Notes: a model not told the origin generated them from the sequence alone. DNA of 48,244 nucleotides from Pseudolabrys sp. (GCA_017849615.1 JAFIGS010000015.1:1-48244), one strand, 5' to 3'. Shown: positions 18,939-27,903, numbered from the stretch's first letter. Numbers and translations: made by a program.

Positions 18939-20111
18939 ATGATCCCCAATACCTGGTCGGGCTTCGATTTCGGGCTCGGCGAAGATGCCGACATGCTGCG
19001 CCAGTCGGTCGCCGATTTCGCCCGCGATCGCATCGCGCCGCGTGCCGACGAGATCGACCGCAGCAACAAGTTTCCGCGCGAACTGTGGCCGGAGATGGGG
19101 GCGCTCGGGCTGCACGGCATTACGGTGAGCGAAGAATACGGCGGCTCGGCGCTGGGCTATCTGGCGCATTGCGTCGCCATGGAAGAGGTGTCTCGCGCAT
19201 CGGCCGCGGTCGGCCTGTCTTACGGCGCGCATTCAAACCTCTGCGTCAACCAGATCAGCCGCAACGGCACCGAGGCGCAGAAGAAGAGGTATCTGCCGAA
19301 GCTGGTCTCCGGTGAGCATGTCGGCGCGCTGGCGATGTCCGAGCCGGGCGCGGGGTCCGACGTGGTGTCGATGAAGACGCGGGCCGACAAGGTCGGCGAC
19401 CGCTACGTGCTCAACGGTTCGAAGATGTGGATCACCAACGGTCCGGTGGCCGACACTTTGGTGATCTACGCCAAGACCGACCGTACCGCCGGTTCGCGCG
19501 GCATCACGGCCTTCATCGTCGAGAAGGACTTCAAGGGTTTCGCCCCGGCGCAGAAGCTCGACAAGCTTGGCATGCGGGGTTCGGACACGTCGGAACTGGT
19601 GTTCACCGACTGCGAGGTGCCGGAGGAAAACGTGCTCGGCGTCGAGGGCAACGGCGTCAACGTGCTGATGTCGGGACTCGATTATGAGCGCGTCGTGCTC
19701 GCGGCGGGCCCGCTCGGCATCATGCAGGCCTGCATGGATGTGGTGATCCCTTACGTTCACGACCGTCATCAGTTCGGTCAGGCCATCGGCCGCTTCCAGT
19801 TGATCCAGGCTAAGCTCGCCGACATGTATGTGACCATGAATTCCGCCAAGGCCTATGTCTACGCGGTGGCGAAAGCGTGCGACGATGGCCGCACCACGCG
19901 CGAGGACGCCGCCGGCGCGATCCTGTACGCTGCCGAGAAGGCGACCTGGATGGCGCTGGAGGCGATCCAGTGCCTCGGCGGCAACGGCTACATCAACGAC
20001 TTCTCGACCGGCCGTCTGCTGCGCGACGCCAAGCTGTACGAGATCGGAGCGGGGACAAGCGAAATCCGCCGCATGCTGATCGGCCGGGAGATTTTCGAGA
20101 AGACGCGGTAG
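18939..20111 (+). CDS. ivd: Isovaleryl-CoA dehydrogenase
   Basis: A 390-residue acyl-CoA dehydrogenase oxidising isovaleryl-CoA to 3-methylcrotonyl-CoA with FAD, the third step of leucine breakdown. The catalytic base is Glu250 in [15 protein letters not shown]. Its position in this helix, rather than near the C-terminus, marks the isovaleryl type. [12 protein letters not shown] (about 131-142), WITNG, and the C-terminal [13 protein letters not shown] and [17 protein letters not shown] are typical family motifs. CGGAG 8 bases upstream supports the start. The next enzyme in the pathway, methylcrotonyl-CoA carboxylase, is encoded 17-26 kb away in this window rather than adjacent. Confidence 0.92.
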   Translation: MIPNTWSGFDFGLGEDADMLRQSVADFARDRIAPRADEIDRSNKFPRELWPEMGALGLHGITVSEEYGGSALGYLAHCVAMEEVSRASAAVGLSYGAHSNLCVNQISRNGTEAQKKRYLPKLVSGEHVGALAMSEPGAGSDVVSMKTRADKVGDRYVLNGSKMWITNGPVADTLVIYAKTDRTAGSRGITAFIVEKDFKGFAPAQKLDKLGMRGSDTSELVFTDCEVPEENVLGVEGNGVNVLMSGLDYERVVLAAGPLGIMQACMDVVIPYVHDRHQFGQAIGRFQLIQAKLADMYVTMNSAKAYVYAVAKACDDGRTTREDAAGAILYAAEKATWMALEAIQCLGGNGYINDFSTGRLLRDAKLYEIGAGTSEIRRMLIGREIFEKTR

Positions 20112-20120
20112 GGCCGCCGC

Positions 20121-21290
20121 TCAATCCAGCTTGTCGAGGATGTCCGCGATCGGATTGCCGGTCCAGGCTTCGGTGACGAAGTCGCGGTGGCGCACATTGT
20201 CCTCGGTTTCGATCAGCGCCACGCCGCCCCGCCGCCACAGGTTCTTGCGGATCGACGTATCGAACGGGATGTGCTGCGCCTTGAGCGTCTGCGCCAGCGC
20301 CGCGTTCTGCCGGCGCGTCGATGCCGTGTAGGACGAGATGAAGAACGATGACTTCCAGTTCTTGATGTAGTGGATGAAGTCGTCCATCTCGCCGTAGAGC
20401 CCGTCCATCAGCACAAGGCCCTTGAGCTTCTTGCCGAGTCCGCCCTGGCGGATGGCGTAGGCCGCCGGCACGTAACCGCCGCTATAGGCGACGATGATCA
20501 CCGGCAGGTTGCCGAAGCGCACGGCCGCGGCCGGGTTGTTGTCGAGGGCGGCGAGCTTGGCGCCTGCTTCCTTGACGAAGCGCGTGAAGCCGCCGGGCTC
20601 CCAGAAGCGGCCGGCGCTCGAATTGGCGGCATCGACCGCGAATTGCGGCGCGACCAGCACGGCGTTCATGCCTGAAGCCGTGATCTGCTCCGGCACGTTC
20701 TGACGGTTGAGCACGTCGCGCGTCAGCTCGGCGCCATGGCCATGGAAGAACACCACCATGACGGCGGGACGCGTGACGTCGAAGCCGCGCGGGATGTGGA
20801 GCAGCACGCGGTTGTCGCCGAAGGTGGTGCTTTCCCACAGCACGCCGCGCGGGGTGCGGTGGCCCTTGCGGCCGTTCTCGTTGACGTTGAGGAACGGTTC
20901 GCCGGTTGTCGGCACGGTGCCATTGTACGGAAAGGGTGCCGACGCGAACTTGACCAGCGCGGTGCGCGGCGCGGGTCGCGGCTGGCTTTGCGGCGGCGGC
21001 AGCGCGGCCTGGCGTTCGGCGCGCGGCTGTGGCCGCGGTGCGGGCAGGGGCACGGTTTTGACGCCGACGCTGCCGGTTGCGCCATTGGCCGGCCATCGTG
21101 CGCTGAAGACATCGCCGCCGGACTGCGCATGGACCGCGCCGCCGGCGAGCATGAGGGCCGAGAACGCAAGCGGCGCCAGCCGCCGCAACTGGCGCCTGGC
21201 GCGAACCTCAAAACCTGCGCTGCGGTGACGCAAGGTCGGATCGTTCTCCGGTATCGCCCGCCCGCGGGCCCAACCGCTCTGGGCTGACAT
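20121..21290 (-). CDS. Exported alpha/beta-hydrolase-like protein
   Basis: About 389 residues: a basic N-terminus with a hydrophobic segment (LAPLAFSALMLAGGAVHAQ) acting as signal, a Pro/Arg-rich linker of about 50 residues, then a hydrolase-like domain with the oxyanion loop VVFFHGHGAE, a nucleophile elbow AYSGGY in place of GxSxG, and a late HRDFV that could carry the histidine. The substrate is unknown. It may be an esterase or an inactive relative. The start is uncertain: ATG at 21350 is in frame, and no clear ribosome site is seen at either. It is convergent with ivd with a 9-bp gap. Confidence 0.7.
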   Translation of the reverse strand: MSAQSGWARGRAIPENDPTLRHRSAGFEVRARRQLRRLAPLAFSALMLAGGAVHAQSGGDVFSARWPANGATGSVGVKTVPLPAPRPQPRAERQAALPPPQSQPRPAPRTALVKFASAPFPYNGTVPTTGEPFLNVNENGRKGHRTPRGVLWESTTFGDNRVLLHIPRGFDVTRPAVMVVFFHGHGAELTRDVLNRQNVPEQITASGMNAVLVAPQFAVDAANSSAGRFWEPGGFTRFVKEAGAKLAALDNNPAAAVRFGNLPVIIVAYSGGYVPAAYAIRQGGLGKKLKGLVLMDGLYGEMDDFIHYIKNWKSSFFISSYTASTRRQNAALAQTLKAQHIPFDTSIRKNLWRRGGVALIETEDNVRHRDFVTEAWTGNPIADILDKLD

Positions 21291-21402
21291 TGCGGCAGAG
21301 CCAAGACAGCGCACGCCGTCAATCTTGGCTGTTGCCGCGCCCGAGGTCATATCAATATGATCAACAAAGAATTAACGACTCGAACGGGCGCGGGGGCGTT
21401 TT

Positions 21403-22746
21403 TTGGCGGAGTCGCAAGGGGTTTCGGCCGCGCCGGCGGGGATCACGCTGTTCGCGGCGACGACGCTCGTTATCGCCGACATGGTCGGCGTCGGCGTCTT
21501 CACCAGCCTCGGCTTTCAGGTGCAGCCCCTCAGCTCCGGCTTCGCGCTGATCCTGCTATGGGTCGTCGGCGGCATCGTCGCGCTGTGCGGCGCCGCCTGT
21601 TACGCCGAGCTCTCCGGCATGTTTCCGCGCTCGAGCGGCGAGTACAATTTCCTGCACCGGACCTATCACCCCGCGGTCGGCTTCATGGCCGGCTGGCTGT
21701 CGGCGACGGTCGGCTTCGCCGCGCCGGTCGCGCTCGCCGGCATGGCCTTCGGCGAATATGCGCGGCCTCTGCTGCCCGGCATTTCGCCGCTGCTGCTGGG
21801 CTTCGCCGTCATCTGGGTCGCCACGGCTTTTCACCTGACCGGTCTGCGCACGGGCGCGGCGTTTCACAACGTCGCCACCGTGATCAAGCTGCTGCTGATC
21901 GCGGTGTTCATCGTCGCCGGGCTCGCTTATGGCCAGCCGCAGCCGCTTTCCTTCAAGCCGGCTGCCGGCGACGTCGGCCAGATTTTCAGCGCCGCCTTCG
22001 CCATCAATCTGGCCTTCGTGATGTACGCCTATTCGGGCTGGAACGCGTCGACCTACATCATCGGCGAGATCAGGGATCCCGCCCGCACGCTGCCGCTGGC
22101 GCTGTTCTTCGGCGTGTCCGTGGTGGTGGTGCTTTATGTCGCGCTCAATGCGGTGTTTCTCTACACCACGCCGGTCGAGAAATACGCCGGCCAGATCCAG
22201 GTCGCGACCATCGTCGGCGCCCATGTGTTCGGGCCGTTCGGCGGCAATCTGGTCTCGGGCCTGATCTGCGTCGGCCTGATTTCCTCGGTCAGCGCCATGA
22301 TGTGGATCGGGCCGCGCGTTACCATGGTGATGGGCGAGGATTTTCGCCTGCTGCGCTTCTTCGCGCATCGCTCGCGCTTCGGCGTGCCGTCCGTTGCCAT
22401 TGGCTTCCAACTCGCGGTGGCAAGCCTTTTGCTGCTGACGCAAAGCTTCGAGGCGGTGCTGGACTTCATCCAGTTCAGCCTGACCTTGTGCTCGTTCTGC
22501 GCGGTCGCCGGCGTCATCGTGCTGCGCTTCACGCGGCGGGATCATCCGCGGCCGTACCGGACATGGGGCTATCCGGCAACGCCGCTTGTGTTTCTCGCCG
22601 TCACCGGCTTCATGTTGTATTACCTCCTGGTGAATCGTCCGGTGCAGGCGCTTGCCGGCGTGGCGCTGATGCTGGCGGGGCTCATCATCTATTTTTTCGC
22701 GAAAAACGGCGCGGCCGGGCCGGCCGCGGACGGGGTCGATCAATGA
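21403..22746 (+). CDS. APC-superfamily amino acid permease
   Basis: A 447-residue inner-membrane protein with about twelve hydrophobic segments. The N-terminal ITLFAATTLVIADMVGVGVFTSLG carries the APC helix-1 Gly motif, and AELSGMFPRSSGEYNFL is the conserved loop after helix 2. YSGWNASTYIIGEIRDPARTLP is the classic helix-6 region of amino acid/polyamine permeases. The amino acid carried is not predictable. The start is TTG, which places helix 1 correctly. The stop overlaps the start of the next gene (ATGA), so the two are translationally coupled. Confidence 0.87.
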   Translation: MAESQGVSAAPAGITLFAATTLVIADMVGVGVFTSLGFQVQPLSSGFALILLWVVGGIVALCGAACYAELSGMFPRSSGEYNFLHRTYHPAVGFMAGWLSATVGFAAPVALAGMAFGEYARPLLPGISPLLLGFAVIWVATAFHLTGLRTGAAFHNVATVIKLLLIAVFIVAGLAYGQPQPLSFKPAAGDVGQIFSAAFAINLAFVMYAYSGWNASTYIIGEIRDPARTLPLALFFGVSVVVVLYVALNAVFLYTTPVEKYAGQIQVATIVGAHVFGPFGGNLVSGLICVGLISSVSAMMWIGPRVTMVMGEDFRLLRFFAHRSRFGVPSVAIGFQLAVASLLLLTQSFEAVLDFIQFSLTLCSFCAVAGVIVLRFTRRDHPRPYRTWGYPATPLVFLAVTGFMLYYLLVNRPVQALAGVALMLAGLIIYFFAKNGAAGPAADGVDQ

Positions 22747-23822
22747 AACGCTTTGCTCTCGTCGGGGCTGTCCTGCTCGGCCTCTTTGCCGCGCCCGCTT
22801 ACGGCGACGACGCCACGCCGGCCGACACCGCGCGTTTTCTCGCCGGCATGCCGCCATCGGCCGGCTCGCCGATCGAAGCCCTGACCAAAAGCCGGCAGTG
22901 GCAGACCCATGCGAAGGTGATGGACGGCGCCTTCGGCACCGTCGAGAAAAATACGCTGTCGAAAATCCGCGCCTGGTCGCGCGACACCATCAAGTCGCCG
23001 CAGCCGACGCTGCTCTACATGTTCGGCGGTCCCGACTTCCTGTTCGCCAATGCGTTCTATCCCGAGGCCTCGACCTATGTGCTGGTCGGGCTCGAGCCGA
23101 CCGGCGACATTCCCGACCTCATGAAGATGCAGCGCCGCGGCGAGGTGCCGGGGCTTGGCAGTCTCGAGAATTCGATGCGCACGCTGCTCGCGGTGAGCTT
23201 CTTCATCACCAAAGATATGCGTGAGCATCTGGGCGGATCGAACCTTCAGGGCACCATCCCGATTCTTTACACCTTCCTGGCACGCGCCGGCATGGAGGTT
23301 CGCGACGCCGCGCTTGTGATGATCGACGACGACGGCGACGTGAAGCCGGACGACAGGAAGGGCAGGACGTCGGCGCGCGGCGTCCGGATCACCTTCGCCG
23401 GGCTCGATGCGCGTCCGCGCACGCTTTATTACCTGACCACGGATCTATCCAATGGCGGCGTCAGGCGCGGCGGCTTCCTCAAATTTGTCACCAGGCTCGG
23501 GCCGTCCGACGCCTTCCACAAGAGCGCGTCCTATCTGATGCACAAGGACAACTTCTCGCAGATACGGTCCTTCCTGCTGGCTCAGGCCAGAATCATCGTG
23601 CAGGACGACAGCGGCATTCCGCTGCGCTACTTCGACCGCGCGGCGTGGGACCTGTATCCGTTCGGCAATTATCTCGAGCCGCTCGATATTTTCCCCGAGG
23701 GGCGCCAATCGAAGATCGCCCGCGAGGTCTTCGCGAAGGCGCCGAAGATCGACTTCGGCCTCGGCTATCGCTGGCGGCCGGGGCAGTCGAACCTGCTGAT
23801 GGCGGTCAAAAAGCCGCAGTGA
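22743..23822 (+). CDS. Exported protein of unknown function coupled to the permease
   Basis: 359 residues with a clear signal peptide (MKRFALVGAVLLGLFAAPAYG). The mature part is mixed alpha/beta, with TLLYMFGGPDFLFANAFYP, YVLVGLEPTGDIPD and a C-terminal FGLGYRWRPGQSNLL. The regular strand pattern and FGGPD/GLEPTG loops resemble a conserved periplasmic family without known activity. Its ATG overlaps the permease stop by four bases, so the products may act together, but no family precedent is known to me. Only the coupling is observed; a role in solute delivery is a guess. Confidence 0.75.
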   Translation: MKRFALVGAVLLGLFAAPAYGDDATPADTARFLAGMPPSAGSPIEALTKSRQWQTHAKVMDGAFGTVEKNTLSKIRAWSRDTIKSPQPTLLYMFGGPDFLFANAFYPEASTYVLVGLEPTGDIPDLMKMQRRGEVPGLGSLENSMRTLLAVSFFITKDMREHLGGSNLQGTIPILYTFLARAGMEVRDAALVMIDDDGDVKPDDRKGRTSARGVRITFAGLDARPRTLYYLTTDLSNGGVRRGGFLKFVTRLGPSDAFHKSASYLMHKDNFSQIRSFLLAQARIIVQDDSGIPLRYFDRAAWDLYPFGNYLEPLDIFPEGRQSKIAREVFAKAPKIDFGLGYRWRPGQSNLLMAVKKPQ

Positions 23823-23909
23823 AAAGCTGGCCCGTTGGCCGGCATTAACTTTTGCTTCGGGCGAATCGCCTAGCCCATTGGACGAGCAGCCAATGGGGAC
23901 CTCACGGCC

Positions 23910-24194
23910 ATGATGCGGGTACGCTTGAAGGCGGATGGACGCATTGTCGAAATCGCCGCCGACGGCAGCGAAATTTCCGTCGAGCACCGCGATCCGGCTG
24001 TTTTCGTGCGTCAGGTGCGCGCCCGCTGCGGCCTGACCCAGGCGGCCTTTGCCGAAAAGATCGAAGTGCCGATCGAGACTGTGCGCAACTGGGAGCAGGG
24101 CAAGCGCAATCCGCGTGGCCCGGCCAGAGCGCTGCTCAAGGTCATCGACCGCTCGCCCGACGTTGCCTTCGCCGCGCTCGGCGGCAGGCGCTAG
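23910..24194 (+). CDS. Small XRE-type helix-turn-helix regulator
   Basis: 94 residues. An N-terminal segment with two short strands (MRVRLKADGRIVEIAADGSEISVE) precedes a helix-turn-helix (VRARCGLTQAAFAEKIEVPIETVRNWEQGKRNPRGPARALL at about 38-78). This layout is that of YiaG/HigA-like antitoxins and small repressors. No toxin gene lies on either side, so it is an orphan. GGGGA about 10 bases upstream supports the start; a second ATG follows at once. Its stop codon shares the four bases CTAG with the stop of the convergent iron permease gene. Confidence 0.82.
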   Translation: MMRVRLKADGRIVEIAADGSEISVEHRDPAVFVRQVRARCGLTQAAFAEKIEVPIETVRNWEQGKRNPRGPARALLKVIDRSPDVAFAALGGRR

Positions 24195-25015
24195 GCTTCC
24201 ACCGGCCGCCCCTGCGGGCGATACCGCGCGATCTTCATCAAGACGAACATCGCCGCCAGAGCGCCGAGATAGGCGACGAGCTGCAATGCCGTCGGCTGCG
24301 CCACGTAACCGACCAGGGTGTGCAGCAACTGGCCGAACAGGCTTTTTTCGCTGAGCAGCCACGACGTATCCCACAACGTCTCGCCCAGATGGTTGATGAT
24401 GCCGGCGGCGTACAGGTATTGCGCCGACTGCGCCGCCATGCCGGCGGCAAGCAGGGCGATCAGCCAGCTCGTCACCGCGAAGATGTAGCGCTGCGGAATG
24501 GCGAGCAGGCCGGCGTAGGTCAGTCCGGTGAAGGCGGCGCCGGCGAGGATGCCGAGCAGGCCGCCGGTCAGAAGCGACAGGCCCGACGTGCCTTGCGCGA
24601 AAATGCCGTAGAGGAACAACACCACTTCCGAGCCTTCGCGCAGCACCGCGAGCCCGATGACCACCGCGAGCGCCGTCAGCGATCGGGAGCCTTCGCTCAC
24701 CGCGGTGCCGATCTGGCGCATTTCCATCGCGATCTCGCGGCCGTGACGCGCCATCCATGCGTTGTGCCACATCAGCATGACCACGGCGGCGCCGAGCACC
24801 AGCGCGTTGAACAGCTCCTGGCCGATGCCCTCGAAGGCTTCGGCGATCACGCCGGCGAAGGCGGCAACAATGGCCGCGCCGAGAATGCCGGCGACAACGC
24901 CGATCGTCACCCAGCGGCCGCGGCCGACGACGCCGCGCGTCGCCGCCATGACGATGCCGATGATCAGACCGGCTTCGAGAACTTCGCGAAAGACGATGAC
25001 GAGGGCGCCGAGCAT
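24191..25015 (-). CDS. efeU: FTR1-family iron permease
   Basis: A 274-residue inner-membrane protein with about seven hydrophobic segments and the two RExxE iron-binding motifs of FTR1/EfeU: REVLE at 10-14 and REGSE at 126-130. It imports iron, Fe(III) in yeast Ftr1 and probably ferrous-derived iron in bacterial EfeU systems. The upstream gene, 17 bp away, encodes a periplasmic cupredoxin-like protein, a usual partner. No EfeB peroxidase or EfeO M75 domain is nearby, so this is a reduced two-gene version. An Irr-type element upstream of the operon suggests iron control. Confidence 0.9.
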   Translation of the reverse strand: MLGALVIVFREVLEAGLIIGIVMAATRGVVGRGRWVTIGVVAGILGAAIVAAFAGVIAEAFEGIGQELFNALVLGAAVVMLMWHNAWMARHGREIAMEMRQIGTAVSEGSRSLTALAVVIGLAVLREGSEVVLFLYGIFAQGTSGLSLLTGGLLGILAGAAFTGLTYAGLLAIPQRYIFAVTSWLIALLAAGMAAQSAQYLYAAGIINHLGETLWDTSWLLSEKSLFGQLLHTLVGYVAQPTALQLVAYLGALAAMFVLMKIARYRPQGRPVEA

Positions 25016-25032
25016 GAGAGGTTTCGTTCCGG

Positions 25033-25365
25033 TTATTCTGCGATCACGACGCCCTTGGCGGTGCTTTCATGAAACTCGCCGACGAAATTGTAGCGACCGG
25101 GCTTGAGCGGCCCGATGCGCACCGTGGCCTTGGCATTGCCGGCGATGACCTTTTCGACCTTGAGGCTTTCGCTCTCGAACTCCTCGGGCGTGGCGTCGCT
25201 GTTGATGACGGTGATGGTGACACGCTTGTTCGCCGGAACCTTGAGCTCGGCCGGCGAGAACTTGTGGTCCTTGATGGTGAGCGTGAAGTCGTCCGCGGCC
25301 TGCGCGGCGAGCGGAGCCGCGATCACGAAGGCGGCGAGGGCGGCAAAGGCTAAAAGGCGGCGCAT
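25033..25365 (-). CDS. Periplasmic cupredoxin-like protein of the iron uptake operon
   Basis: 110 residues: a signal peptide (to about residue 23, AAQAA) followed by a cupredoxin-like beta-sandwich (FTLTIKDHKFSPAELKVPANKRVTITVINSDATPEEFE, ending YNFVGEFHESTAKGVV). There is no cysteine, so it lacks a classical type 1 copper site. His of DHKF and of FHEST, with acidic residues, could bind a metal differently, as in the N-domain of EfeO. It precedes the FTR1 permease and probably delivers or oxidises iron in the periplasm. The probable Irr box lies about 72 bp upstream of its start. Confidence 0.85.
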   Translation of the reverse strand: MRRLLAFAALAAFVIAAPLAAQAADDFTLTIKDHKFSPAELKVPANKRVTITVINSDATPEEFESESLKVEKVIAGNAKATVRIGPLKPGRYNFVGEFHESTAKGVVIAE

Positions 25366-25436
25366 GAGATCCTCGGTGTGCAGATTGTCGCACCCACAAA
25401 GCCACGATTTAGCCTAGGCGCAAGCCCTTAATTTTG

Positions 25437-25453
25437 TTTGGAAATATTCTAAT
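25437..25453. promoter_or_regulatory. Probable iron control element (Irr box)
   Basis: TTTGGAA-ATA-TTCTAAT matches the rhizobial iron control element TTTAGAA-N3-TTCTAAA at 15 of 17 positions (counting the free centre), and the inner GAA-N3-TTC palindrome is exact. It stands 72 bp before the cupredoxin/FTR1 operon and about 200 bp before the divergent aldo/keto reductase gene. Irr binds such sites when iron is scarce. Confidence 0.65.
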
Positions 25454-25650
25454 TGGAGGATCCGGCCCCAACTCCTTGGGAGGCGGGGAAATGTCGGGCC
25501 TTTGGCGCAACATTAAATCGTAGCAATGACCGGTACGGCCGGGCCGCCGCCCGGCTTTGGCGGTTGGCAGTGACGGCCTGCAGCGGCATGCTCCCGGCTC
25601 AGGCCCCATGATTGCGGCGGCTGATCGGATACGCGTCGAGGAGGGTCCCT

Positions 25651-26466
25651 ATGCAGACCGTCGAAGCCAAGGGTTTCAGGATACCGGTAATCGGGCTCGG
25701 TACCTGGGAATTGCGCGGCCGCGACTGCGCCCGCCTGGTCGAGCAGGCCATCCACCTTGGCTACCGTCACATCGATACCGCGCAGATGTACGCCAACGAA
25801 GCCGAAGTCGGCGAGGGCGTGCGCAAGTCAGGCAAGCGATCCGAGGTAATGGTCACCACCAAGGTCGCGCATACCAGCATGGCGCCGCAGGATGTCGAAC
25901 GCTCGGTCAAGGAGAGCCTGCGCAAGCTGCATATCGACGAGATCGATCTGCTGATCATCCACTGGCCGAACGACCGCATCCCGCTGGCCGAGACCCTCGG
26001 CGCCATGGCGAAGATGAAACAGGCCGGCTATGTCCGGCAGATCGGTGTTTCGAATTTCACCGTCAAGTTGCTCGACGAAGCGGTGACGGCGACCGACGAG
26101 CCGCTGGTCTGCAATCAGATCGAGTATCATCCCTTTCTCGACCAGACCAAGGTCGTGGCCGCCACCAGGGCGCACGGGATGGCGGTCGTGGCCTACAGCC
26201 CGATCGCGCGGGGCTCGGCCTCGGGCAATGAGACGCTCGAACGCATCGGCCGCGCTCACGGCAAGTCGGCCGCGCAGGTGTCGCTGCGCTGGCTGGTGCA
26301 GCAGGACATCGTCGTCATTCCGCGCACCAGCAAGCGCGAGCGTCTGGAGGAGAATTTCGCCATCTTCGACTTCACATTGTCGCCGGATGAAATGGCCGAG
26401 ATTGCGGCCCTTTCGGCGGCGCAGAAACGGATCGTCAATCTGGCGTGGTCGCCGGCATGGGATTGA
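25651..26466 (+). CDS. Aldo/keto reductase
   Basis: A 271-residue (beta/alpha)8 NADPH-dependent oxidoreductase of the AKR superfamily, near the 2,5-diketogluconate reductase group. The catalytic tetrad is Asp42, Tyr47, Lys71 and His104 (IDTAQMYANE, TTKVAH, IHWPND). The cofactor region near the C-terminus reads VIPRTSKRERLEENFAIFDFTL. GAGGAGGG lies shortly before the ATG. It reduces aldehydes or ketones in the cytosol, and the natural substrate is unknown. An open frame extends 13 codons upstream but lacks a ribosome site. Confidence 0.88.
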   Translation: MQTVEAKGFRIPVIGLGTWELRGRDCARLVEQAIHLGYRHIDTAQMYANEAEVGEGVRKSGKRSEVMVTTKVAHTSMAPQDVERSVKESLRKLHIDEIDLLIIHWPNDRIPLAETLGAMAKMKQAGYVRQIGVSNFTVKLLDEAVTATDEPLVCNQIEYHPFLDQTKVVAATRAHGMAVVAYSPIARGSASGNETLERIGRAHGKSAAQVSLRWLVQQDIVVIPRTSKRERLEENFAIFDFTLSPDEMAEIAALSAAQKRIVNLAWSPAWD

Positions 26467-26508
26467 AGCGGCTCGGCGAATGTGAGAAGTCGCAACGACC
26501 CATATTGC

Positions 26509-26584
26509 TGTCATGGTCCGCGCAAGCGGACCATCCAGCTCTTGGTTTCAAGCGCTGGATCGCCCGCCTTCGCGGCCGATGACG
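26509..26584. repeat. Palindromic intergenic repeat
   Basis: Two hairpins lie in line: TGGTCCGC-GCAA-GCGGACCA on the left, then CCAGCTCTTGG and CGCTGGATCG...GATGACG on the right. The outer TGTCAT and GATGACG are roughly inverted. The pattern matches a dispersed repeat type (GTCATGGTCCGC...GGCGATGAC) frequent in Bradyrhizobiaceae-like genomes. It ends just before queC. Confidence 0.6.
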
Positions 26585-26601
26585 TCTGAGGAATTCGGTC
26601 G

Positions 26602-27327
26602 ATGACCATCGCCAATGACGCCGCGCTCGTCCTGTTCTCCGGCGGGCAGGATTCCACGACCTGCCTCGGCTGGGCGCTCGAGCGCTTCGCGCGCGTCGAG
26701 ACCGTCGGCTTCGACTACGGCCAGCGCCATGCAGTCGAGCTCGAAGTGCGCCCGCGCATTCGCGAACTGATGGCCGGGCTCAAGCCGCAATGGAAGCAGC
26801 GGTTGGGCGACGATCATATGGTAACCCTCGACGCGCTGGCCGCCATTTCCGAGACGGCGCTGACACGCGACACCGAGATCGCCTTCGCCGATAGCGGTTT
26901 GCCCAACACTTTCGTGCCCGCGCGCAACCTCATTTTCCTGACTTTCGCCGGCGCGGTGGCCTACCGCCGCGGCGCTCGTCATATCGTCGCCGGCATGTGC
27001 GAGACCGATTACTCCGGCTATCCCGACTGCCGGGACGATACGATCAAGGCGATGCAGGTCGCGCTCAGCCTCGGGCTCGACAGGAAGGTGACCGTCCATA
27101 CGCCGCTGATGTGGGTCGACAAGGCGGGAACCTTTGCCATGGCCCGTGATCTGACGCGCGATATCGCAGGGCAGGGCTTCCTCGACCTTGTTGTGGAACA
27201 TACCCACACCTGCTACTTGGGCGACCGCTCGCACCGCCATGCGTGGGGGTATGGCTGCGGCACCTGCCCGGCCTGCGACCTGCGCCGGCAGGGTTACGCC
27301 CGGTTTCTCGCCGACTGTCCGAACTGA
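26602..27327 (+). CDS. queC: 7-cyano-7-deazaguanine synthase
   Basis: A 241-residue cytosolic enzyme converting 7-carboxy-7-deazaguanine to preQ0 with ATP and ammonia, for the queuosine of tRNA. The PP-loop motif SGGQDSTT is at 13-20, [19 protein letters not shown] is the substrate region, and the zinc cysteines are Cys204, 219, 222 and 225 (HTCYLGD, then GCGTCPAC). The spacing between the first two cysteines is longer than in E. coli, as is usual in alphaproteobacterial members. The transporter gene 12 bp downstream is in the same pathway. Confidence 0.93.
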   Translation: MTIANDAALVLFSGGQDSTTCLGWALERFARVETVGFDYGQRHAVELEVRPRIRELMAGLKPQWKQRLGDDHMVTLDALAAISETALTRDTEIAFADSGLPNTFVPARNLIFLTFAGAVAYRRGARHIVAGMCETDYSGYPDCRDDTIKAMQVALSLGLDRKVTVHTPLMWVDKAGTFAMARDLTRDIAGQGFLDLVVEHTHTCYLGDRSHRHAWGYGCGTCPACDLRRQGYARFLADCPN

Positions 27328-27339
27328 GTTTTCATCGCG

Positions 27340-27903
27340 ATGACCATCGAAAAGCGCAAGAACGTCGAAGGCGCGATTTTCCTCGTGCTCTTCTGTCTCA
27401 CCATTCCCGCCGCCAACTGGATGATCGGCCATGTCGGCACGGTCTGCGCGGCCGACGGTCCGTGCCTGATCCCGGTCGCGCCGGGCCTGATGGCGCCCTC
27501 GGGCGTCCTGATGATCGGCGCGGCGCTGGTGCTGCGCGATCTGGTGCAGCGCCGCCTCGGCGTCGAATTCGGCATTGCCGCGATCATCGCCGGCGCCGGG
27601 ATCTCCGCCGTGATCGCGCCGCCGTCGCTGGTGACGGCATCGACCGCCGCGTTCCTTCTTTCCGAATTGGCCGATTTCGCCGTCTATACGCCGCTGGCGC
27701 GGCGGCGGCTGGTGACGGCGGTCGTCGCTTCCAGCCTGGTCGGGCTGGTGTTCGATTCCATCATCTTCCTGTGGCTGGCCTTCGGCTCGCTCGAATTCCT
27801 GGTCGGACAGGTGGTCGGCAAGAGCTGGATGGTGCTGTTCGCCATTCCGCTGGTGGCCTATCTTCGCCGCCGTGACATACGCCTCGGCCTGGCGCCGGCC
27901 TGA
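27340..27903 (+). CDS. Queuosine precursor transporter (VUT/QPTR family)
   Basis: A 187-residue inner-membrane protein with about six hydrophobic segments, of the DUF165/VUT family to which E. coli YhhQ belongs. Typical are the APSGVLMIGAALVLRDLVQRR segment, SELADFAVYTPL and the FDSIIFLWLAFGS helix. It takes up preQ0 or preQ1 for queuosine synthesis. Its place 12 bp after queC suggests one operon able both to make and to salvage the precursor. The family call is firm; which base it carries is inferred. Confidence 0.87.
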   Translation: MTIEKRKNVEGAIFLVLFCLTIPAANWMIGHVGTVCAADGPCLIPVAPGLMAPSGVLMIGAALVLRDLVQRRLGVEFGIAAIIAGAGISAVIAPPSLVTASTAAFLLSELADFAVYTPLARRRLVTAVVASSLVGLVFDSIIFLWLAFGSLEFLVGQVVGKSWMVLFAIPLVAYLRRRDIRLGLAPA

